Source: Melioribacteraceae bacterium
Lineage (GTDB): Bacteria; Bacteroidota; Ignavibacteria; Ignavibacteriales; Melioribacteraceae
Length of the DNA stretch: 36,331 nt
Reading direction: 5' to 3'
Assembly: GCA_026417375.1 (NCBI GenBank)
Contig: JAOADJ010000055.1
Span: forward strand, 1 to 36,331
Numbering within the stretch: position 1 is the first letter of the stretch; the number at the start of each line of letters is the position of its first letter. A program made the position numbers and the translations under genes. The notes below the pieces were generated by a model. That model ran no database searches. It was not told the origin of the DNA and worked only from the letters and a program-made list of their open reading frames with translations. Shown piece by piece: positions 1-7,735 of the stretch.

Positions 1-2120
1 GCAAGAAAGCTTATTGAACTAGATAATCTTGTGCTGGCAAATGAAAGAATAATTTTTTCAAGAAGAAAATTATCTTTGTAATAATAAAGTAAAATTGTAA
101 AGAGCAGAGAAAAGGTAGCAGAAACAAGTAACATTAATAATGTTGTATGAAATGAAGAAATAATTCTGTGGTCTCGGATATCAGCAAAGAAATTATATGA
201 TTTTAAAAGGGCTCTAGAAGCATCTTCTCTGAATTTTCTTTTTGAATTAATTAGAATAGCCATCATTATTGCCAGAAACAAAGCAATTAATATAAACTCA
301 ATCGGATTTTCTTCTTTTCTGATTCCAATTGGTATAGCTACTTTACTTCCATTGTTTAGATTTGATTCTAATACTTTGTAAGATAAATTATTTGTATTTC
401 TATATTTGGAAAGCACACTGATTTTATAATTTGAATCACCAGTATAACCTGAAAAAAATGATTCATAAACACCTTTATAGTTTAAAAGTGTATTTATGAA
501 AAAGCCATTAATATTTAATTCTTCAGTTAAATTAATAAAATCATCATAGTATTTTGCTTGTGCCTCAACTGAATTTTTAACTAAATAACCAGAAGTAGTT
601 CCTTTATAATTTGAATATGTCAATTCAGATACAAACAATGTGTTTTTAATTGAAGGATTAATTTCTGTAAAAGAATTTTTAATTGATTCAATTGGAGAAG
701 AAAAAATTTCAACTCCATAGAAATCTAAATTACTGATTGTATTTTTTTGTAAACCAACAAAGGAAGCATAGTTTAAGATATTGTAGTAATTAATTTCTTT
801 GGTTACTTGCGAAATGAATTTTTCTGTTATGTCGCTGTTTGGTAAAAAACTACTTCCAATTCCAAATAAAAAAGTATTAGAAAAATTTAAGTATGTGGAA
901 ATAAAATCTTTTTCAAGCGAAATAACTTTTAATTTGAATTCATTATTTTCAAAAAAATTTTCGGGAATTGAATTTAAAGGGGTTTCAATTAAAGCAAATA
1001 AACCAATTTCGTTGCACAACTTAATTGCAAATGGATGAGGAAAACTTTTTGAAAATCTAACTGAATTAAATCCAGTTTGTTTTATTAATAATAAATCCTT
1101 TTTAATTATATCATAAATATCTTCGTATTCATTTTTAGTTTCATTTAATAGATAAGTAGTTCCTTTAAAGGAAAAGGAATTTCCATTTAAAGTAAGTGAG
1201 TTATTTTTTTCAAATTTATAAAATGAAATTTGTTTTAGCTGCTTATCTACTAAAACACCATCTTTAATTAAATTAATTTCACACGAATAAGAATTTGGAT
1301 TTTCCGGAGACCATGGAATAATGTTAGAAACCTGTACTTCAAAATTTGCATCAGTAATTTCTTTTGTTCCAAGTGATTGGGTGAAATCAAATTTTAACAG
1401 TTGTTGGTTCGGCGAAAAAATATTTACATTTATAATTACATCGTTGCTTTGACCAAACTTTGGTTTTGGTAAATAATTTTCAATTTTAATGTTGAAATTA
1501 ATTTTTCCTGAAGTAGCATTTGAATTTAATTTATTAATGCAATCAATTCTGGAAATATTTACTTTTGGTAAAATCTTAACATAAACATCACGGATAATAC
1601 CTTTGCCAATTTCAGGGAATAAAAATCTTTGTTTAATTGGAATTGTATTTTCTGAATCAATTTTATATTTAACTTTTACAGAAATAATATTTGATTTATC
1701 TGCTCTTAAAAAATCTTTTGGCAATATTATTTCAAAAGGGAGAATGGCATTTGAATTATTGAAAATATTATTCCCATTTATAAAAATTTCAGCAACATTA
1801 TTAATTCCTAAAAATCCAATTTTTACAATCGAATTATCAATTTGACTTTGCGTTAATTCGAGTTTCCTTTCAAAAACTAATTCATCATCGCCAACAAAAA
1901 CAGCAGGCAGGTTAGTTTTAGAAAATTTTGATGATGAGTTTTCTTTATAAACTTTCCAATTATCATTAATTAAAAAAACAGTTCTTGTTGATGAATTTCC
2001 AAAAATAAAATTATCAATAGAGTTGTTTTTATTAGAAATTAAAGATGTAACTTTAATTTGAGAGAAAATTGAAACTGTTCCCAATAAGATGAGAGTTATT
2101 ATCCTGAGAAGTTTATCCAT
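1..2120 (-). CDS. GH2-like membrane-anchored protein, 3' end outside window
   Basis: Exported protein with a glycoside hydrolase family 2 architecture; 706 codons are visible and the C-terminus lies beyond base 1. Residues 1-20 form a signal peptide ending near SIFSQ. A beta-sandwich N-terminal region is followed from about residue 300 by a TIM-barrel-like part containing FKGTTYLLNET and NSVRFSKSFPHP (352-363), equivalent to the GH2 'GxNxHE...VRTSHYPHP' region. Two hydrophobic segments follow, about 608-627 and 661-681. The expected acid/base motif (GNE) reads GSS at 422-424, while a nucleophile-like Glu remains at E499 in FVSELTYS. Catalysis is therefore doubtful and the protein may be a binding or structural derivative. 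The start is ATG at 2120, with a promoter-like TATATTTG at 2150-2157. Family assignment is from motif similarity only; the substrate is unknown. Confidence 0.72.
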   Translation of the reverse strand, partial: MDKLLRIITLILLGTVSIFSQIKVTSLISNKNNSIDNFIFGNSSTRTVFLINDNWKVYKENSSSKFSKTNLPAVFVGDDELVFERKLELTQSQIDNSIVKIGFLGINNVAEIFINGNNIFNNSNAILPFEIILPKDFLRADKSNIISVKVKYKIDSENTIPIKQRFLFPEIGKGIIRDVYVKILPKVNISRIDCINKLNSNATSGKINFNIKIENYLPKPKFGQSNDVIINVNIFSPNQQLLKFDFTQSLGTKEITDANFEVQVSNIIPWSPENPNSYSCEINLIKDGVLVDKQLKQISFYKFEKNNSLTLNGNSFSFKGTTYLLNETKNEYEDIYDIIKKDLLLIKQTGFNSVRFSKSFPHPFAIKLCNEIGLFALIETPLNSIPENFFENNEFKLKVISLEKDFISTYLNFSNTFLFGIGSSFLPNSDITEKFISQVTKEINYYNILNYASFVGLQKNTISNLDFYGVEIFSSPIESIKNSFTEINPSIKNTLFVSELTYSNYKGTTSGYLVKNSVEAQAKYYDDFINLTEELNINGFFINTLLNYKGVYESFFSGYTGDSNYKISVLSKYRNTNNLSYKVLESNLNNGSKVAIPIGIRKEENPIEFILIALFLAIMMAILINSKRKFREDASRALLKSYNFFADIRDHRIISSFHTTLLMLLVSATFSLLFTILLYYYKDNFLLEKIILSFASTRLSSSISFL

Positions 2121-2149
2121 TCTTACCAAAAATTTTGAAAAAAATCATG

Positions 2150-2184
2150 CAAATATACAAAATTGAGGGTAGGGGTATCAATAA
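2150..2184 (-). promoter_or_regulatory. Promoter of the GH2-like gene
   Basis: On the minus strand TATATTTG (2150-2157) matches the Bacteroidota -7 element TAnnTTTG. TTGATA lies 18 bp upstream of it, one mismatch from TTGACA. The element is about 30 bases before the start codon and just downstream of the tpiA terminator, so the GH2-like gene is probably transcribed on its own. Confidence 0.5.
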
Positions 2185-2195
2185 AATATTAAAAT

Positions 2196-2222
2196 AAAAG
2201 GCTCTTTAAAAGAGCCTTTTTT
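2196..2222 (-). terminator. Intrinsic terminator after tpiA
   Basis: Perfect inverted repeat AAAAGGCTC / GAGCCTTTT around a 7-base loop. On the minus strand the right arm runs into TTTTATTTTAATATTTTA, a reasonable U-rich tail. It sits 24 bases beyond the tpiA stop and closes the mrp-nfuA-tpiA operon. It is T-rich on the other strand as well. Confidence 0.75.
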
Positions 2223-2246
2223 GAGTAAAAAGCATGTTTTTTAAAA

Positions 2247-3002
2247 TTAATTTGCAGCTTCAATTATTTTAAGGAAGGAATCGGCTTTTAAGCAAGCTCC
2301 ACCAACTAAAGCTCCATCAATATTTGGTTGTGAAAGCAATTCTTTTGCATTTTCTGGTTTAACACTTCCACCATATTGAATTATAATTTTTTCAGCTAAT
2401 GATTTGGAATACATTTTTTCAATTAAATTTCTTATGAATAAATGAACTTCTTCAGCCTGCTGACTGGTTGCTGTTTTTCCGGTTCCAATTGCCCAAACTG
2501 GTTCATATGCTATTATTAAATTGTCTAGTTCAGTTTCTGAAATACCTTCTAAACCATTTCTAACTTGTCTTTCACAAATATCAAATGTAATTCCTTTTTC
2601 TCTTTCTTCTAAAGTTTCACCGATACAAAAAATTGGTATCAAATTATTTTTTATTGCTGACTTAATTTTTTTATTAATTAATTCATCAGATTCATTAAAA
2701 ATTGTTCTTCTTTCAGAATGACCAATAATAACATAATCGCAACCAAGACTTTTTAACATCAAAGGAGAAATTTCACCAGTGAAAGCACCGCTTTCTTCAT
2801 AATACATATTTTGTGCGCCATATTTAATTGTGCTATCTTTTAACAAAGTTTGTGCTGTTTCTAAAGAAGTAAAAGGTGGACAAACAATAACAGTTGCATT
2901 TGTTTTTTCGTTAAGACCTTTTTTTAGTTCAGTTATTAAATTAATTGAACCGGAAATATCATTATTCATTTTCCAGTTACCAGCAATAATTTTTTTACGC
3001 AT
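2247..3002 (-). CDS. tpiA: Triosephosphate isomerase
   Basis: Interconverts dihydroxyacetone phosphate and glyceraldehyde 3-phosphate in glycolysis and gluconeogenesis. The 251-residue product has normal family length and all hallmarks: AGNWKMN with catalytic Lys11, GHSERR with electrophilic His95, AYEPVWAIGTG with the base Glu167, and the phosphate-binding GGSV near the C-terminus. I chose ATG at 3002 because GAGG lies 7 bases ahead of it. The in-frame start 12 bases upstream (3014) would place this SD inside the gene. It is the last gene of a minus-strand run after mrp and the NfuA-like gene, and is followed by a clear terminator. No internal anomaly seen. Confidence 0.97.
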   Translation of the reverse strand: MRKKIIAGNWKMNNDISGSINLITELKKGLNEKTNATVIVCPPFTSLETAQTLLKDSTIKYGAQNMYYEESGAFTGEISPLMLKSLGCDYVIIGHSERRTIFNESDELINKKIKSAIKNNLIPIFCIGETLEEREKGITFDICERQVRNGLEGISETELDNLIIAYEPVWAIGTGKTATSQQAEEVHLFIRNLIEKMYSKSLAEKIIIQYGGSVKPENAKELLSQPNIDGALVGGACLKADSFLKIIEAAN

Positions 3003-3026
3003 CGTAATCCTCATTTTATTTATAAG

Positions 3027-3260
3027 TTAAACTGCTTCAACCCTTCTTATACCGGGAACTTCGCGAATTAAAGCCCTTTCAACACCAGCTCTTAATGTCA
3101 TTTGAGACATTGGACAGTTTGAACATGCTCCGGTTAATCTTACTTCAACAATTCCTTCTGGTGTTACATTTACAAGTTCAACATCACCTCCGTCGGCTTT
3201 TAAATATGGTCTAATAGTTTCTAATGCTTGTTGAACTCTTTGATTTAATGTTGTTTCCAT
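3027..3260 (-). CDS. NifU C-terminal-domain Fe-S carrier
   Basis: A 77-residue stand-alone Nfu domain that carries and delivers Fe-S clusters to target enzymes. The cluster-binding motif is CSNCP with Cys46 and Cys49, preceded by the typical 'RPYLKADGGDVELV' helix-strand segment; cysteines from two protomers normally hold one [4Fe-4S] cluster. It lacks the N-terminal A-type domain of E. coli NfuA, as many short homologues do. It starts 12 bases after the Mrp stop, and Mrp is a cluster-loading ATPase, so the two very probably act together in Fe-S assembly. Transcription likely begins ahead of mrp. Confidence 0.93.
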   Translation of the reverse strand: METTLNQRVQQALETIRPYLKADGGDVELVNVTPEGIVEVRLTGACSNCPMSQMTLRAGVERALIREVPGIRRVEAV

Positions 3261-3272
3261 TTTTTCCTCAGA

Positions 3273-4370
3273 TTAATCTCCAAGAGAAATTTCAATTTTT
3301 GGAGAAGACATATTAAAATAATTTTTACTTATTTCTGCAGCTAAATTTCTACTTATTTCTAAAAATTTATTTGCTTGTTCAGAATCAGGTTGAGAAAAAA
3401 CAATTGGTTTTCCTGAATCGCCACCTTCACGTACTTTTTGATTTATTGGAAGCTGACCTAACAATTTTAAAGATAATTGTTCAGCTAATTTCTTTCCGCC
3501 GTCTGTACCAAAAATATCGTATCTCTTTCCTGTATCTGGAGCAATAAAATAACTCATATTTTCAACAATACCAAGTATTGGAACATTTACACGTTGAAAC
3601 ATTGAAACAGCTTTTTTAACATCTATTATAGAAACTTCTTGGGGAGTTGTAACAACAACAGCACCAGTCAATGGAATAGTTTGAACAAGTGTTAATTGAA
3701 TATCACCGGTACCGGGAGGTAAATCGAAAATTAAATAATCAAGTTCGTCCCAATGAACATCGCTCATAAATTGTTTAATGGCGCCACTTGCCATAGGTCC
3801 ACGCCAAATTACCGGGGCATCGTCATCAATCAAAAATCCAATTGAAATAACTTTAATTCCATAATTTTCCAACGGAAGCATTTTTTGAGTATTTGGGTCT
3901 TGATATATTCTTGGTTTATTGTTAATTCCTAACATTGTCGGAATACTTGGTCCATAAATATCAGCATCAATTAATCCAACTTTAGCTCCATCTAATGCTA
4001 AAGCCACGGCAAGATTTACTGCAACAGTGCTTTTTCCTACTCCACCTTTACCACTAGCAACTGCAATAGTATTTTTAACTCCGGGTAATAGTTGATTCAT
4101 TTTTTGTGTTAAACTTGGTTGCACTTTTGCAGTCATTGTTATTTCTATTCTACCAACATTTGGAATTTCATTTTTAATAGCTGTTACACAATCTGCTTCA
4201 ATTTTTCCTTTTAAAGGACAAGCTGGAGTTGTAAGTTCAACAACAACTTTAACATTATTATTATCAATAGTTATTTCTTTAATCATATTTAAAGAAACAA
4301 GGTCTTTATGTAAATCCGGATCATTTACTTTTTTTAATGCATTTAGAACAGAATCTTTATTTAATATCAT
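3273..4370 (-). CDS. mrp: Mrp/ApbC-type P-loop ATPase, Fe-S cluster carrier
   Basis: Nucleotide-dependent Fe-S cluster scaffold/carrier of the Mrp/NBP35 family, 365 residues. The N-terminus (about 1-85) is a MIP18/DUF59 domain, followed by the deviant Walker A SGKGGVGKST (106-115), 'DADIYGPSIP' and 'IFDLPPGTGD'. The C-terminal CPxC motif that bridges the cluster in most family members is missing: the segment after ENMSYFI reads APDTG (A277, T280), with no cysteine. From memory, some Bacteroidota homologues also lack it, so this may be lineage-specific rather than mutational. GGAG precedes the ATG. The gene heads an operon with the NfuA-like gene and tpiA. Confidence 0.93.
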   Translation of the reverse strand: MILNKDSVLNALKKVNDPDLHKDLVSLNMIKEITIDNNNVKVVVELTTPACPLKGKIEADCVTAIKNEIPNVGRIEITMTAKVQPSLTQKMNQLLPGVKNTIAVASGKGGVGKSTVAVNLAVALALDGAKVGLIDADIYGPSIPTMLGINNKPRIYQDPNTQKMLPLENYGIKVISIGFLIDDDAPVIWRGPMASGAIKQFMSDVHWDELDYLIFDLPPGTGDIQLTLVQTIPLTGAVVVTTPQEVSIIDVKKAVSMFQRVNVPILGIVENMSYFIAPDTGKRYDIFGTDGGKKLAEQLSLKLLGQLPINQKVREGGDSGKPIVFSQPDSEQANKFLEISRNLAAEISKNYFNMSSPKIEISLGD

Positions 4371-4391
4371 TTATTCTCCAAAATTTCGTTG

Positions 4392-4399
4392 CAAAAATA
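4392..4399 (-). promoter_or_regulatory. -7 element of the mrp operon promoter
   Basis: TATTTTTG on the minus strand matches TAnnTTTG exactly and lies 22 bases before the mrp start codon. A -33 TTTG is not clear; TTTA occurs 21 bp upstream. Identical octamers precede the candidate sRNA gene and the fmdB-type gene in this window. Confidence 0.45.
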
Positions 4400-4422
4400 A
4401 TTCTTTTGTTTATATCTACCTA

Positions 4423-4446
4423 AACATAGTTATTTAAATTTATGTT
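4423..4446. promoter_or_regulatory. Inverted repeat between mrp and the feo operon, possible metal-regulator operator
   Basis: AACATA (4423-4428) and TATGTT (4441-4446) form a 6-bp inverted repeat with a 12-base AT-rich spacer. It lies between two divergent operons concerned with Fe-S clusters and iron uptake. Its position fits a Fur/DtxR-type operator, but the sequence does not match a consensus I can name. Confidence 0.25.
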
Positions 4447-4539
4447 CAAATTGAAATCTATTTCATATTCAGTTATTAATTGTATAAGTTAAAACTAAGT
4501 ATTAGATTTATTTCAGCAATTGAAAAGAAATATAAAAGT

Positions 4540-5526
4540 ATGATTTATTTATTAATTACAATAATAGTTTTGTTAATTGGAATAATTATTTATTCAGAGT
4601 TTACAAAAAAACAAAAGATAAATAATCAAAAAATATTAATTGAAGATTCATTAAAGCATATTTATGATTGCGAGCATCGGAATACAGATTGCACAAATTT
4701 TAGTCTTTCTGGTAGTTTATCTTTATCCAAAGAAAAAACTTCTAAAATCATTGATCTTTTAATAGAAAAAAAATTAATAAATGTAATAGGGAATAAATTT
4801 AGGTTAACTTCAGAAGGTAAAAATTATGCTTTGCAAGTAATAAGAATTCATAGATTATGGGAAAAATATTTAGCAGAAAAAACAAGTGTTGGAGAAAATG
4901 AATGGCATACAATCGCAGAAATTGAAGAACATAACACGTCAATAGAAAAAGCAAATAAATTAGCAGCACAACTCGGGAATCCATTTTTAGACCCTCATGG
5001 AGATCCAATACCAAATGAAAATGGGGAAATAATTTACAATGAAACTTTAACACTTAATCAAGTTAAAATAAATTCTATTGTTAAAGTTGAACATATTGAA
5101 GATGAACCAAAAGAAACTTACAAGAAACTTTTTAATAATGGAATTTACATTGGAACAATATTAAAAGTTAAAAATGTTTTAAATGAAAAAATTATTATTG
5201 AAGTTAATGGAAAAGAATTATCTCTTTCTATTTCCGAAGCAGATAACATAAATGTTTCAATAGTTTCAGAAGTTAATTATGAAAATGTAATACCCTTATC
5301 TTCATTAAAAATTGATGAATCTGCAGTTATTTCATTTCTATCAAATGGTATAAGAGGACAACAGAGAAGAAGATTATTAGATTTAGGAATTGTTCCTAAT
5401 ACTATCATAACAGCAAGAATGAAAAGCTTGAATGATGACCCAACTGCCTATGAAGTAAGAGGTACTTTAATTGCATTAAGAAAAAATCAATCTGATTTAA
5501 TTTTTGTTAAAAAAAATGAAAGCTAA
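4540..5526 (+). CDS. Membrane-anchored DtxR-like metalloregulator fused to two FeoA/SH3 domains
   Basis: Domain order, numbered from ATG at 4540 (328 residues): a membrane helix at 1-19; a DtxR-type winged helix at about 30-95; a DtxR metal-binding/dimerisation domain at about 96-165; a first FeoA/SH3-like domain at about 172-240; and a second, typical FeoA domain at about 250-328 with [13 protein letters not shown]. Metal-ligand-like residues are retained: H104, E108, H123, E127, E130, H131. E127 sits where DtxR has Cys102, as in MntR. FeoA partners FeoB in ferrous iron uptake, and DtxR proteins are iron or manganese repressors. The in-frame TTG at 4480 would add 20 residues ahead of the membrane helix and looks unlikely. 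FeoB G-protein and permease genes follow directly. Whether the tethered protein binds DNA or is only a metal sensor for FeoB is unknown. Confidence 0.8.
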   Translation: MIYLLITIIVLLIGIIIYSEFTKKQKINNQKILIEDSLKHIYDCEHRNTDCTNFSLSGSLSLSKEKTSKIIDLLIEKKLINVIGNKFRLTSEGKNYALQVIRIHRLWEKYLAEKTSVGENEWHTIAEIEEHNTSIEKANKLAAQLGNPFLDPHGDPIPNENGEIIYNETLTLNQVKINSIVKVEHIEDEPKETYKKLFNNGIYIGTILKVKNVLNEKIIIEVNGKELSLSISEADNINVSIVSEVNYENVIPLSSLKIDESAVISFLSNGIRGQQRRRLLDLGIVPNTIITARMKSLNDDPTAYEVRGTLIALRKNQSDLIFVKKNES

Positions 5527-5527
5527 T

Positions 5528-6316
5528 ATGAAAGACATAAATAAAAATTGTGAAACTTGTCCTGCACACAATTTAAGCAACCTGGTTAAACTTGGTGTTG
5601 ATATGACACATTTTGATTTTGTTGTTGCATTAGCAGGAAATCCAAATGTTGGTAAAAGCACAGTTTTTAATTCTCTAACAGGTTTAAAACAACATACAGG
5701 AAATTGGCCTGGTAAAACAGTTGGAAGAGCTGAAGGTGCATTTCAATACAATAATAAAAGGTATAAAATAGTTGATTTGCCCGGTACATATTCTTTATTA
5801 TCAACAAGTGTTGATGAAGAAATTGCACGAGATTTTATATTATTCGGGCAACCAGATGTTACAGTTATTGTAGTTGATGCAAGTAGATTAGAAAGAAATC
5901 TAAACCTAACACTACAAGTTTTAGAAATAACAGATAGAGTTGTATTATGCCTGAATTTAATTGATGAAGCTGAAAGACATAATCTTAAAATTGATGACAG
6001 ATTGTTATCTAAAGAATTAGGAATTCCGGTAGTAAAATGTTCTGCAAGACAAGGATTAGGCATCCCTGATTTACTAAGTAGTATTCACAAAGTGGCTACT
6101 AAAGAATTCATATGTAAACCATACAGAATGACAAACACATCAAAAAAAATTTCAAATGCTATTGACGATATAAACAAAAAATTAAAAGAACAATTTCCAA
6201 ATTTGGCAAATACAAGATGGATTGCATTAAGACTTTTAGAAGGGGATCAAAATATAATTGATGCAATTAAATCTGGAGAAATAGGAAAATTATCATTTGT
6301 TGAAAACGAAAATTGA
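5528..6316 (+). CDS. feoB: FeoB GTPase domain, separate subunit
   Basis: Soluble N-terminal half of the ferrous iron transporter FeoB as a gene of its own, about 262 residues. It has G1 GNPNVGKST (37-45), G3 DLPG (83-86), G4 NLID (143-146), a G5-like SAR segment, and then a helical regulatory domain to the end. Two cysteines (CETCP) precede the GTPase. Starts at 5516 or 5528 are both possible; 5528 follows the upstream stop directly and has a weak GAAAG. The sequence ends in the helical linker where ordinary FeoB would continue into the membrane part. The next gene starts one base after this stop in another frame, so the two halves are probably co-translated subunits that reassemble. Confidence 0.9.
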   Translation: MKDINKNCETCPAHNLSNLVKLGVDMTHFDFVVALAGNPNVGKSTVFNSLTGLKQHTGNWPGKTVGRAEGAFQYNNKRYKIVDLPGTYSLLSTSVDEEIARDFILFGQPDVTVIVVDASRLERNLNLTLQVLEITDRVVLCLNLIDEAERHNLKIDDRLLSKELGIPVVKCSARQGLGIPDLLSSIHKVATKEFICKPYRMTNTSKKISNAIDDINKKLKEQFPNLANTRWIALRLLEGDQNIIDAIKSGEIGKLSFVENEN

Positions 6317-6317
6317 T

Positions 6318-7730
6318 ATGGATAAAAAAGAAGAAATATTAAAACTTGCAAATAAATACAGATGGGAACTTGGTGAAAATCTTCACGATTCAATTTTAGA
6401 ATCTATTTATAGTGATGCTTCCAACATTACAAATAAAGTGGTTTCAAAAATCGGAGAAAAACCAAAATTTGATTGGGATAGGTTAATAGATAAACTTGTA
6501 ACAGGAAAGCTAACAGGTTTTCCAATTATGTTTTTATTATTAGCATTAGTTTTTTGGTTAACAATATCTGGTGCAAATTATCCCTCACAATTTTTGTCCT
6601 GGATATTAATTGATAATGTACATCATTACCTAAAAATGTTTTCTCAATTCTTATCGTTTCCCAATTGGCTATCTGGATTATTGATTGATGGTGCTTATTT
6701 AGCAACTGCATGGGTTGTTAGTGTAATGCTTCCACCAATGGCTATATTTTTTCCACTCTTTACCTTATTAGAAGATTTTGGTTATTTACCAAGAGTAGCA
6801 TTTAATTTAGATTTTCTTTACAAAAAAGTTGGAGCACATGGAAAACAAGCTTTAACAATGAGCATGGGTTTTGGTTGTAATGCTGCTGGTGTAGTTGCAA
6901 CAAGAATAATTGATAGTCCACGCGAAAGATTAATAGCAATTATTACTAATAATTTTTCATTATGCAACGGAAGATGGCCCACACAAATTTTAATTGCTAC
7001 AATTTTTATTGGTGGTGCTGTTCCAAATTATTTAGCCGGTATTGCTTCTTCTGCTGCAGTTGTTTTTATTGCATTACTTGGAGTAAGCTTTAGTTTTATT
7101 GTTTCTTTATTTTTATCAAAAACTTTATTAAAAGGAGAAGTTTCATCATTTAGTTTAGAATTGCCACCTTATCGACCACCGAGAATTCTTCAAACAATTT
7201 ATACATCGCTAATAGATAGAACTTTGATTGTTTTATGGCGAGCGGTTGTTTTTGCTGCTCCTGCAGGAATTATTATTTGGTTAGTTGCTAATATTTCCAT
7301 AAACAATATTTCTTTGGCAGAATATTTTATTAACTGGGTAAATCCGTTCGGATTATTAATTGGCTTGAATGGTGTTATAATTTTAGCTTATGTTATTGCA
7401 ATTCCAGCTAATGAGATTGTAATTCCGACAATTTTAATGCTTACTGTATTGACAAATAATATAACAGGTTTTGGTAGTGGTGCAGGTGTAATGTTCGAGT
7501 TAGATTCTGTTCAACAAACAGAATATTTATTAAGAAATAGTGGTTGGAGTTTGCTAACGGGAATTAACTTAATGCTTTTCAGTTTACTTCATAATCCATG
7601 TTCTACAACAATTTTTTCAATTTATAAAGAAACTAAAAGTGTGAAGTGGACTTTAATTTCTACATTCCTACCAATTGTGCTTGGTATTTTAATTTGCTTT
7701 TTAGTTGCATCAGTTTGGAATATGATTTAA
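6318..7730 (+). CDS. feoB: FeoB membrane permease domain, separate subunit
   Basis: Transmembrane half of FeoB, 470 residues, which moves Fe2+ across the inner membrane. After a 50-residue cytosolic linker come multiple membrane helices with the two Gate regions. Diagnostic features are [13 protein letters not shown] (Cys187), the second conserved cysteine in LCNGRWPT (Cys216, replacing the usual SCGARLP), [10 protein letters not shown], and [17 protein letters not shown]. The start is ATG at 6318, one base after the G-protein stop TGA; a longer TTG start at 6297 would overlap that gene. The LCNGRWPT variant suggests a divergent FeoB subfamily. The gene ends 5 bases from the convergent ppk stop with no terminator hairpin between them. 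Confidence 0.9.
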   Translation: MDKKEEILKLANKYRWELGENLHDSILESIYSDASNITNKVVSKIGEKPKFDWDRLIDKLVTGKLTGFPIMFLLLALVFWLTISGANYPSQFLSWILIDNVHHYLKMFSQFLSFPNWLSGLLIDGAYLATAWVVSVMLPPMAIFFPLFTLLEDFGYLPRVAFNLDFLYKKVGAHGKQALTMSMGFGCNAAGVVATRIIDSPRERLIAIITNNFSLCNGRWPTQILIATIFIGGAVPNYLAGIASSAAVVFIALLGVSFSFIVSLFLSKTLLKGEVSSFSLELPPYRPPRILQTIYTSLIDRTLIVLWRAVVFAAPAGIIIWLVANISINNISLAEYFINWVNPFGLLIGLNGVIILAYVIAIPANEIVIPTILMLTVLTNNITGFGSGAGVMFELDSVQQTEYLLRNSGWSLLTGINLMLFSLLHNPCSTTIFSIYKETKSVKWTLISTFLPIVLGILICFLVASVWNMI

Positions 7731-7735
7731 TTAGA

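Noticed and set aside
799-1845. Two plus-strand ORFs of about 80 codons (799-1038 and 1603-1845)
   Set aside because: They lie antisense to the continuous GH2-like frame, have no recognisable start signals or protein features, and arise from AT-rich codon usage on the opposite strand.
4480-4540. TTG start adding 20 residues to the DtxR-FeoA protein
   Set aside because: It would place basic, non-hydrophobic residues before the membrane helix, and the TTG has no SD. ATG at 4540 begins directly with the helix.
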